Shown in pieces: positions 25,593 to 32,427 of a DNA stretch of 33,480 bases; the stretch's first letter is position 1; each line of letters opens with the position of its first letter. The notes below the pieces were generated by a model, which saw only the letters and a list, made by a program, of their open reading frames with translations, ran no database searches and was not told the origin of the DNA. Origin of the DNA: Mycobacterium sp. GTDB taxonomy: Bacteria > Actinomycetota > Actinomycetes > Mycobacteriales > Mycobacteriaceae. Location of the stretch: NCBI GenBank assembly GCA_003165155.1, contig PLSK01000221.1:23590-57069 (forward strand). Direction: 5' to 3'. A program made the position numbers and the translations under genes.

Positions 25593-26864
25593 TCAGCCAA
25601 CACGCCGCAAGCGGGCGACATTCTCCACAAGATCAGCAACGGCGGTAACACTTTCGGCGGGTTTGGTCATCCGGGTGGTGAACTCGCGGGCCCGGGTGAG
25701 GTATTGCGGAGCCAGGATGGTGCGCAGGTCTGCGACCAGCGATTGCTGGGTAGTGGCCGAAAGGCGCCGGGCGGTGCCCACTTTCAGTCGTTTGACCCTA
25801 GATCCCCAGAGCGCCTGATCCGGCATAGTCCAGAGGATCAACGTAGGGACTCCGGCGCGCAGGCCCGCGGCCGTGGTGCCGGTGCCGCCGTGGTGCACAA
25901 CCGCGCGGCAGGCGGGAAAGGCAGCCGCGTAATTCATCACGCCCACCACCTTGACGTGGTCGAAATCAGCGACGTTGCTGAAGTCGGTCCCGGCGGCACA
26001 AATCAACGCTCGCTCGCCTAGCTCTGCGCAGGCCGAGCCGATCATCGCGAATGTGTCGGCAGCAGATTCGACGCCTACGCTGCCAAACCCGAAGCAAATT
26101 GGCGGTGTTCCCGCCGCAATCCACGACGCGACTTCCTCATCGGCATCCGTGGGTAACTCCATCGTCAGCGCGCCAACAAAGGGCCGCCGGCCATCGCATC
26201 GTGCCCATTCAGCTTCCAGTCCGGGAAAGCACACCTCGTCGTAGGCCTGGATTTCCAACGATCCGCGTTCGGTGATCCGGCGCGGCCAGGGACCCGTGGC
26301 CTCCGGCAGACCAAGTTCACGGCGCTGCGCCTTATCGGACCCCTTCGCCGTGCCGCCCCGCGACAGCCACTCGAACACCGTCATCGCGGAGCGGCACAAC
26401 GGCGCCGGCAGGAATGGCAGGAGCTGGCCGTTAGCCCGCAGCGGGAACCAATGCAGCGTGGCCAGCGGAATGTCGTAGTACTCCGCGACGTTGGCAGCGA
26501 GCATCTCGAAACCCACGTTGGTGGCAATTAACAGGTCGGCCCCGTCCGCCAACGACGTCAGCGTCGCGCTCCCCTCCCCCCAGCACTCGTTATAGCTCTC
26601 CTGAATTTCGCGCGTCAACCTGCTCAGATCTCGGATCCTCCAAGGGGTGCGGAAGAAACGCGTCCAGCCGCGGCGCGCGTCCGCAACGGTCTGCATATCC
26701 GGTCCGTAGGCGACCGCCGCAAGCCCGGCCGACTCGGCGAAGCCAACCACGTCGGGCGCGACAGCCATGCGCACTTCATGCCCGCGGCGCAGCAACTCAC
26801 GGCCGACAGCGGCGCAGGGCTCGACGTCGCCACGAGTTCCCCAGCTTGCCAACACAAATTTCAT
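25593..26864 (-). CDS. Glycosyltransferase 3, GT1/UGT-like family (Rv1524/GPL type)
   Basis: A 423-residue paralogue of the glycosyltransferases at 1985 and 5860. It starts MKFVLASWGTRGDVEPCAAV; an in-frame ATG at 26921 would add 19 residues with no counterpart in the other two. The sugar-nucleotide motif is HHGGTGTT (from His324) and the PDQ pair is intact (Asp349-Gln350). It is closest to glycosyltransferase 2: blocks such as the one around FSNVADFDHVKVVGVMNYAA are shared almost exactly. It ends 38 bases from the megasynthase, tail to tail, and the 3' flank (TCAGCCAACACG) is also shared with glycosyltransferase 2. It presumably adds one sugar of the glycolipid; which one is unknown. Confidence 0.92.
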   Translation of the reverse strand: MKFVLASWGTRGDVEPCAAVGRELLRRGHEVRMAVAPDVVGFAESAGLAAVAYGPDMQTVADARRGWTRFFRTPWRIRDLSRLTREIQESYNECWGEGSATLTSLADGADLLIATNVGFEMLAANVAEYYDIPLATLHWFPLRANGQLLPFLPAPLCRSAMTVFEWLSRGGTAKGSDKAQRRELGLPEATGPWPRRITERGSLEIQAYDEVCFPGLEAEWARCDGRRPFVGALTMELPTDADEEVASWIAAGTPPICFGFGSVGVESAADTFAMIGSACAELGERALICAAGTDFSNVADFDHVKVVGVMNYAAAFPACRAVVHHGGTGTTAAGLRAGVPTLILWTMPDQALWGSRVKRLKVGTARRLSATTQQSLVADLRTILAPQYLTRAREFTTRMTKPAESVTAVADLVENVARLRRVG

Positions 26865-27002
26865 TCCGGATTTTGGCCTTCGGTCGTCGTGCGCATAGGC
26901 AATGTTAGAGACATCGGTCATTATTGCTGGTCCTAACGACTGCCGGCTGGCAGTTCAGCTATTTGTTTCGAGCTGATCGGCGCGCTAGTTCAGAACATCT
27001 TA

Positions 27003-27290
27003 ATTCCAGGTCTGTTGAACGCGTGTTGGATTAGACTGCCGGGCGGGTTAGCGTGTGACCGGGAGGGCCGCATCCCGCAGACGGCGCAATCCCACAGACC
27101 GCGCTCAGGGGCTGAAAGGCTGGGTTCCGCAATGGCAAGCGTGTTCGGACGCGCGAAGCTGAGATCGACTTCATGGTGCATGGCGTGCGGTTGGGGATCG
27201 CATTCGTGGGCTTCGGCAACATCGGCGCCGTGCTGGCTGATCGCGAAACCCCTGTGACGGGGACCGACGGAAGGCAGACAATCCTCGGCA
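27003..27290 (+). pseudogene. Broken copy of the ugd promoter, leader and 5' coding end
   Basis: From CCAGGTCTGTTGAACGCG through GTGTTGGATTAGACT, GGGCGGGTTAG, CACAGACCGCGC and GGCTGGGTTCCGCA to an ATG at about 27131, the sequence follows the minus strand of 13900-13772. It then follows ugd coding sequence: GTGTTCGGACG, GCTGAGATCGAC, GGGATCGCA, GTGGGCTTCGGC, then GCCGTGCTGGCTGATCGCG. A one-base deletion near 27154 shifts the frame and nine bases are missing after the glycine motif. Similarity fades by about 27290 and nothing of the remaining 1.2 kb of ugd is present. It is therefore a decayed 5' fragment. It fills most of the 26922-27335 gap; I see nothing in the rest of it. Confidence 0.82.
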
Positions 27291-27335
27291 GCAGCCCCTG
27301 CGTTCCCTGCATTCCCTGCGTGGGGATGAGCTGAA

Positions 27336-28523
27336 GTGAGCGTGGAACCGGAAGTCGCTGGTGACAGTAAAGCCGTAAGTCGCCAACCGAAGTGGCGCCG
27401 GACGAAAAGTCGGACGCTCGGAGAGCAATTCGATCCTCGAAACAACGCGCTCAATGCGTGGCGGTTAACGCTGGCGACGGGGGTTATCCTCTGGCACTCC
27501 TGGCCACTGACCGGTCGCCGCATATCGATTGAGCCGGTTCACCAACTTCTTGCAGACGGATGGGTCGACGGGTTTTTCTCAATCTCGGGATTCCTCATCA
27601 CGTGGAGTTGGTTCAGACACCCGCGGGCTCGCGACTACTTCTTCGCTCGAGGTTTACGAATCCTGCCGGGACTGTGGGCATGCCTCATCGCAACCGCGTT
27701 TATCATTGCCCCAATCGCCGTTGCGATTCAGGGTGGCTCGGCCGCCAAGCTACTGCAGTCGCGCGCGCCGTTCGAGTACGTTTACAGAAACGGCGCCATG
27801 TCGATGCATATGCCTGGTATCGGCGGCACACCGGATGGTGTCCCATTCTCCGGGGTATGGAACGGGTCGCTCTGGACCCTCTTTTGGGAGGCGTCGTGCT
27901 ACGTCGCAATTGCTATCCTCGGCTTAGCAAGGCTTCTTCACCGTAGGTGGCTGATCCCAGCGTTGTTGGCACTGGTGCTGTACTGGTCGGCGAAACTGCC
28001 GCGGTCGAGCCTTTTCGCTGATGGACCTGGCGCGCAGCAATCCATGGGCGCCGCAGCTGGAAGCCTGGTCATGGAGTTCACGGCTGCGCGTTTCGCTTGC
28101 ATGTTTCTGGCGGGTGCGCTCCTGTATCGGTTCCGAGATCTGATTCCCGCACGATGGTCATTGGTAGCGGTGAGCATCGTCATCGTACTTGCGGCGAGCC
28201 TGCTGCCTAATTACCGGGTCCTCGCTGCCATTCCGCTGGCTTACGCTATCATCGTTTCAGGTGCTCTTATTCACAACCAGCGCTTAAGGCTTAAGACGGA
28301 TTTTTCTTACGGTGTCTATATTTACGCTTTTCCGGTACAACAGTTGCTGGTGATTTGTGGGCTCGCATTTCTGAATCCATTTGCATTCGCGATCGTTGCA
28401 ACCATCATTACCCTGCCCCTGGCCGCGCTGAGCTGGTACCTAATCGAGAAGCCCGCAATTTCTATGAAATCTCGTCTCAAGCGGCGGAGCATTCCTCCGA
28501 CCGGAGAGCGTCAGCCCAAGTAG
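27336..28523 (+). CDS. Acyltransferase_3 family membrane protein (no SGNH domain)
   Basis: A 395-residue integral membrane acyltransferase. After a basic N-terminus comes NALNAWRLTLATGVILWHSW, the start of the acyltransferase_3 fold with its conserved His (ILWHSWP). GWVDGFFSISGFLITWSW and YFFARGLRILPGLW are the typical next motifs, and about ten membrane spans are visible. It ends in a basic tail without the SGNH domain present in the gene at 9150, so it belongs to the shorter OafA/exopolysaccharide acetyltransferase type. It probably transfers an acyl group to a glycan hydroxyl. The GTG at 27336 follows GGGGATGAG. It stands directly behind the ugd fragment, so the promoter carried by that fragment may now drive it (inference). 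Confidence 0.88.
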   Translation: MSVEPEVAGDSKAVSRQPKWRRTKSRTLGEQFDPRNNALNAWRLTLATGVILWHSWPLTGRRISIEPVHQLLADGWVDGFFSISGFLITWSWFRHPRARDYFFARGLRILPGLWACLIATAFIIAPIAVAIQGGSAAKLLQSRAPFEYVYRNGAMSMHMPGIGGTPDGVPFSGVWNGSLWTLFWEASCYVAIAILGLARLLHRRWLIPALLALVLYWSAKLPRSSLFADGPGAQQSMGAAAGSLVMEFTAARFACMFLAGALLYRFRDLIPARWSLVAVSIVIVLAASLLPNYRVLAAIPLAYAIIVSGALIHNQRLRLKTDFSYGVYIYAFPVQQLLVICGLAFLNPFAFAIVATIITLPLAALSWYLIEKPAISMKSRLKRRSIPPTGERQPK

Positions 28524-28540
28524 ACAGTTTGGGCGTTCAG

Positions 28541-28618
28541 TTGGTGCTGATATGTCCGTTCGCGCACCTCGGTGAGGAAACGCCTGCTTGCCGCCACGCT
28601 CGACGGCGGTTAACCAAG
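28541..28618 (+). pseudogene. Internal remnant of an AT3-SGNH acyltransferase gene
   Basis: Bases 28541-28618 align with about 11066-11142 in the intact acyltransferase gene: TGTCCGTTCGCGCACCTCGG against TGTCTGTCCGGCCACCTCGA, then CGCCTGCT, CCGCCACG and CGCGGTCAACCAA-like blocks. The frame is broken (an in-frame TAA interrupts where Val-Asn is encoded in the intact gene). This is the third trace of that gene in the window. Confidence 0.6.
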
Positions 28619-28649
28619 CGAAGCGACACCCCGCAGCGGCCTGACGCGC

Positions 28650-28744
28650 TAGTATCACACCACATCCTCGGTGACGTCCCGGCCACGTAAACAAGGGCGC
28701 GGGCCGGGCCGGTCACAACAATCACAAAAGAGCGCAAAAGAGCT
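28650..28744 (+). promoter_or_regulatory. Promoter/leader of the methyltransferase gene
   Basis: TAGTAT (28650-28655) followed by CACACC is a possible -10; the GGGCCGGGCCGGTCACAA segment and AAGAGC ribosome site follow before the ATG at 28745. An almost identical leader lies before the truncated copy at 18675. No clear -35 was found. Confidence 0.4.
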
Positions 28745-29599
28745 ATGGGAATTGCTGTAAACAGAACACGACACTTGTCACGTCTAGCCCGCATCCAGCG
28801 CCTTCTGGGTCGGCCCCAGCGCGCGGCGGAGTTGTCTCGTGCGGCTTTGCAAGCCGCGGACTATTCTATGGCGCATCTCGAGGCGCATGTGATGCTGGCG
28901 GAACTAGAGTTCCCTGGCGAGGATTACTTCCGGGTTCTGGCCCGGATTCATGAATACCTGAAGCCGGCCACCTACCTGGAGATCGGCATCGATCAGGGCC
29001 AATCCTTCGAAATCGTCAGGCCGGAAACGTTGGCACTGGGAGTCGATCCGAACCCGCGCATGCGGAAGCCTTTGGGGCCCCGTCAGCGGGTGTTCGCACA
29101 GACCAGCGACGAATTTTTTGAGCAATGCGATGTGATTTCCGAGTTGGGCGGCAAGACCTTGGACCTCGCCTTCATCGACGGGATGCATCAGTTCGAGTTC
29201 GCCCTACGGGATTTCATCAACGTAGAGAAACACTGCTCTCCGGACTCCATCATTCTGATCCACGACGTGTACCCGATGGATGCGATGAGCGCCGCGCGCG
29301 AACGGGCTTCCTGGTTTTGGAGTGGGGATATCTGGCGCTTAATTCTAATCTTGCATAAGTACCGGCCAGATCTGACGGTCAACGTAATCGGTGCGCGCCC
29401 AACAGGGCTGGCGCTCGTGCAAAATCTGGACCCGCATTCCCGCGTCCTTGCCGAGCGTCAGCACGAGATCATTGATGAATTCCTGGCGCTCGACATGTCG
29501 GTGCTCGACGGACGGAAAGACGAGATGCTCAACCGCTTTCCGAACGATTGGACGTCCATCGCCGGGCTCATCGATGCGCGCGGACGTGCTCAAACCTAA
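28745..29599 (+). CDS. Class I SAM-dependent methyltransferase (Methyltransf_24 type)
   Basis: A 284-residue protein. Residues 1-70 form a helical region typical of this group (IQRLLGRPQRAAELSRAAL), followed by the SAM-binding motif TYLEIGIDQGQSF (near residue 77-89), GVDPNPR, LDLAFIDGMHQFE and ILIHDVYPMDAMS. The Asp and His in FIDGMHQFE and IHDVYP are where this family binds metal or substrate. It lacks the membrane segments of the methyltransferase at 3282. O-methylation of a sugar or fatty acyl hydroxyl of the glycolipid is the likely role. A broken copy of its first part and leader sits in front of the megasynthase at 18675. It ends 97 bases from drrC, convergent. Confidence 0.87.
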   Translation: MGIAVNRTRHLSRLARIQRLLGRPQRAAELSRAALQAADYSMAHLEAHVMLAELEFPGEDYFRVLARIHEYLKPATYLEIGIDQGQSFEIVRPETLALGVDPNPRMRKPLGPRQRVFAQTSDEFFEQCDVISELGGKTLDLAFIDGMHQFEFALRDFINVEKHCSPDSIILIHDVYPMDAMSAARERASWFWSGDIWRLILILHKYRPDLTVNVIGARPTGLALVQNLDPHSRVLAERQHEIIDEFLALDMSVLDGRKDEMLNRFPNDWTSIAGLIDARGRAQT

Positions 29600-29696
29600 C
29601 AATCACGGTAGAGGCGTCTGCGAGGGTCAACGATCTTCCACCCATACGAACACGGGATGCCGCCGCCGCAGCGGGTGAACGTGCGCAGTAAAAGTG

Positions 29697-30488
29697 TCAG
29701 TGCCCGGATTCGGCTGCGGCGCGGTAACCGCGGACGGCCAATGGCCCGAGCACCGCGGCCAGACCAAGCGCCCACATAACGGTCAGCAGCAGCGGCCACA
29801 GCACGGGACCATGTTGGGCAAGTCCCCGCATGAACTCAATCGTCGGCCACATCGGTTGGAGGTGGATCTCGAGCTGCATCCACGATGGCAGCGTTTGAAT
29901 GGGAACAGCACCAGAGCTGGAGAAGACGAAGCCGGTGGCCGGCACTCCTAGCCAGACGAGCACGGCACCGCTCTTGGCCCGCACCGCGATCGCTATTACT
30001 GCCATCGAGAAGACGACAACCACCAGCACCGGCACCAGTATGAACGGGATCACAGCGAGCCAGCTGCCTTTGAAGCGAAGCCCGAGCCCAACACCGACCG
30101 CTGTGATGAGGGCAGAACTGACCAGCGTTCGCGCGGCCTCAGCGAGCAGCCTGCCGGTCAGGGCGCTGGCCCGGTGTACGGGCAACACCCACAGTCTGCC
30201 GATCAGACCGCTGTGGCGCTCGAAGGAAATGTTGCGGCCGGCTGCAAGCGCCCCGAACATCGCGCCGGCCACGGCACACATCGGCACCAGGCCGTAGAGA
30301 CTGTCCGTGCCGGTGATTCTGAATATCGACTTACCTACCAGCAGTTTGTAGGTGATCAACAGAAAGGTCGGGAACAGCAGAGCCTGGATCAGCACCGCGG
30401 GCTGGCGCCGCCACCGGGTGAGTAGGTGGCCGGCGAACAGCAGACTTTCCGCGGCCAGGGAGCTCCGCGGCGGCGCGTTCGCGCTCAT
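29697..30488 (-). CDS. drrC: DrrC-like ABC transporter permease
   Basis: A 263-residue ABC-2 type permease with about six membrane spans. The start MSANAPPRSS at ATG 30488 overlaps the stop of the preceding permease gene as ATGA; a longer open frame upstream is only an overlap shadow. Features of the daunorubicin-resistance family are LLTRWRRQPAVLIQALLFPT near the N-terminus and RHSGLIGRLWVLPVHR in the cytoplasmic loop. It is the last gene of a three-gene operon. In M. tuberculosis, DrrABC takes part in moving phthiocerol dimycocerosates, and similar genes occur in GPL loci, so export of the locus's lipid is the likely role. The symbol is by family and position. Confidence 0.88.
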   Translation of the reverse strand: MSANAPPRSSLAAESLLFAGHLLTRWRRQPAVLIQALLFPTFLLITYKLLVGKSIFRITGTDSLYGLVPMCAVAGAMFGALAAGRNISFERHSGLIGRLWVLPVHRASALTGRLLAEAARTLVSSALITAVGVGLGLRFKGSWLAVIPFILVPVLVVVVFSMAVIAIAVRAKSGAVLVWLGVPATGFVFSSSGAVPIQTLPSWMQLEIHLQPMWPTIEFMRGLAQHGPVLWPLLLTVMWALGLAAVLGPLAVRGYRAAAESGH

Positions 30489-31246
30489 TGCGTCCGCCTC
30501 TGTATCCGCACCGCATTTGCGCCGAACACCACTAGCAGCCCAAGACACCAAGCCAAACTGGTCGCCAGATTGCTGACCACGACATGGCCGGTGGCGAACC
30601 CGCGCAGGGTTTGCGTCACCTGCGAAACAGGCTGGTTCCGTACGAACGAATGCAGCCAGTCCGGAAACGAGTCGGCTGGCGCCGTCCCGGTGGACAGCAT
30701 TACCAGCAGCATTTGGGGAACCAAGAGGAACTGAGTGAACGCTCCGCTGCCTGCGATCCCACCTCGCCAATTTACCGAAAGTACCCCGGCTGCATCCGCA
30801 GCGAGCGATAACGCCAATGTCAACATGAGGACAAGAACGGCGAAAGCCGCCGCATAGATGAACCCGCCGAACATTCGGAAGCCGAACATGTAGCCGACAG
30901 CGACTGCGGCGAGCAGGGCGACGGCGCCGCGGAAGAGGCAATACAACATACGAGCCATCAGCGGTATCACCGCGGATATGGGAAGCGTGCGGAGCCGATC
31001 CCCGAAGTTGCTCCGCTCGTCATGCGCAGCGCGGTCAACGGTCGTCAGCGCGCCGAGAAAGATCACTTGGATGACGACAACCGGTAGGACGTACTGGGGG
31101 TAGCTCATTCCACCGGTGTCGATCACATTGCCCAGCATGAAGTTGAAGACGATGAAGTTAGCGGCGGGCGACAGAGCCGCGAACGGCAGATCGTTGCGCA
31201 GTGCGTCATGTACCACGCGCTCGGTCAGAGCAACAAGCGCGGTCAC
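30485..31246 (-). CDS. drrB: DrrB-like ABC transporter permease
   Basis: A 253-residue ABC-2 type permease with six hydrophobic segments and the family loop motif AAHDERSNFGDRLRTLPIS. The GTG at 31246 overlaps the ATPase stop as GTGA, and its own stop overlaps drrC as ATGA, so the three proteins are made in coupled fashion, as expected of subunits of one complex. Together with the DrrC-like protein it forms the membrane part of the exporter. Confidence 0.88.
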   Translation of the reverse strand: MTALVALTERVVHDALRNDLPFAALSPAANFIVFNFMLGNVIDTGGMSYPQYVLPVVVIQVIFLGALTTVDRAAHDERSNFGDRLRTLPISAVIPLMARMLYCLFRGAVALLAAVAVGYMFGFRMFGGFIYAAAFAVLVLMLTLALSLAADAAGVLSVNWRGGIAGSGAFTQFLLVPQMLLVMLSTGTAPADSFPDWLHSFVRNQPVSQVTQTLRGFATGHVVVSNLATSLAWCLGLLVVFGANAVRIQRRTQ

Positions 31247-32178
31247 GTGGTGACGCTCTCCGTAAGGTGCAGGAACGCTTCGTCCAAGGACGGCTTGCGC
31301 AGCGCTATGTCGACCAGCTCAACGCCAAGCCGGTCCACCCGGCGAAACACCTCAGCGAGCGTCGCGACACCATCGGGCGCGAGCACCGAGACGGTGTTCG
31401 CCTCGTAATCGGCTTCGGCGCCCTCCAGTTCGGCGACCACGGCGAAGATCTTGGAGAGATCTGCCGGATTTACGGGACTCACCGTGCAGTAGCCCGATCC
31501 CACGCGGCGCTTGAGCTCTTCGGCGGTCCCGTTGGCGATGATGCGACCTTTGTTCAGAACGACGATCGAATCGCTGAGTACGTCGGCTTCCTCGAGATAC
31601 TGCGTCGTGAGCAGGATCGTGACGCCCTGCGCTGATAACGATGACACCAGGCCCCACACATCGCGGCGGCTACGCGGGTCCAACCCGGTTGTCGGCTCGT
31701 CCAGAAAAAGCACTTTCGGCGGAACCATCAGTCCGGCGGCGATATCGATGCGACGCATCATGCCACCCGAATAGGTTCGCACCAGGCGGTCAGCGGCCTG
31801 CAACATATCGAACTGATGGATCAAAGCGTCGGCTCGCGCCCGGGCATCTTTGCGCCGCATTCCCCGCAGCCGGCCGAACAGCACCAGGTTCTCCCGGCCA
31901 GTGAGCTCCCAATCGAGCGCGGCTATCTGTCCGACGCTACCAATGCTTGCCCGCACCTGTGCTGGGTCTCGGGTGACGTCGTACCCAGCCACAGTTGCTT
32001 GGCCAGAGGTGGGCCGCAGCAACGTCGACAAGATCTTGACCGCGGTGGTCTTACCGGCACCATTATGACCGAGCAGAGCGCAAACAGATCCAGTCGGAAC
32101 GGAGAAACTCACGTCCTCCAATGCTTGTATTGCCCCGTCGAACGTCTTCGCTACGCTATCCAGCTCGATCACGAACAC
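31243..32178 (-). CDS. drrA: DrrA-like ABC transporter ATPase
   Basis: A 311-residue ATP-binding subunit. Walker A GHNGAGKT, Q-loop in SVGQIAAL, signature YSGGMMRRIDIAAGL, Walker B VLFLDEPTTGLDPRSRR, and TTQYLEEAD where Gln stands at the H-loop position, as is usual in the DrrA group. About 100 residues after the core form the DrrA-type C-terminal regulatory domain, which contains ALRKPSLDEAFL. The GTG at 32178 is used; no strong ribosome site is seen. First gene of drrABC; the promoter should lie in 32179-32331, where I see no clear elements. Confidence 0.92.
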   Translation of the reverse strand: MFVIELDSVAKTFDGAIQALEDVSFSVPTGSVCALLGHNGAGKTTAVKILSTLLRPTSGQATVAGYDVTRDPAQVRASIGSVGQIAALDWELTGRENLVLFGRLRGMRRKDARARADALIHQFDMLQAADRLVRTYSGGMMRRIDIAAGLMVPPKVLFLDEPTTGLDPRSRRDVWGLVSSLSAQGVTILLTTQYLEEADVLSDSIVVLNKGRIIANGTAEELKRRVGSGYCTVSPVNPADLSKIFAVVAELEGAEADYEANTVSVLAPDGVATLAEVFRRVDRLGVELVDIALRKPSLDEAFLHLTESVTT

Positions 32179-32331
32179 AGACGATACCCGTCGTTACACC
32201 CGTGTTGAACGGAAACGGGCTCAGTCCGTTTTCGCGGTGGCCTTCTCGGCACGCGGGCGCTGACGTGCACCTTCTCCGGTACCGCCCCGGTGGCGCGGAT
32301 CCTGGCTGCGGGCTTTGCGGCCGCGCCCAGC

Positions 32332-32427
32332 TCAGCAGGCAGATTCATCGCGGCGCCACAACGACGCCTCCGCCTCACGTAGACGCCGGTCCTCGTCGAA
32401 TGCCGCCAGTTGCTGCCAGGCGACTCG
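32332..32427 (-). other. Open in-frame tail after the PGRS gene stop
   Basis: Directly after the TAA of the PGRS gene the same frame stays open for 31 codons (RVAWQQLAAFDEDRRLREAE and onward, ending RDESAC) to a TGA at 32332. The composition is helical and charged, quite unlike PGRS. It may be the old C-terminus cut off by a nonsense change, a remnant of another gene, or chance. No start or ribosome site of its own was found. Confidence 0.25.

Noticed and set aside
29697..30941. Longer 414-codon version of DrrC
   Set aside because: The extra N-terminal part is Arg-rich and lies over drrB in another frame; the ATGA overlap at 30488 gives a natural start.
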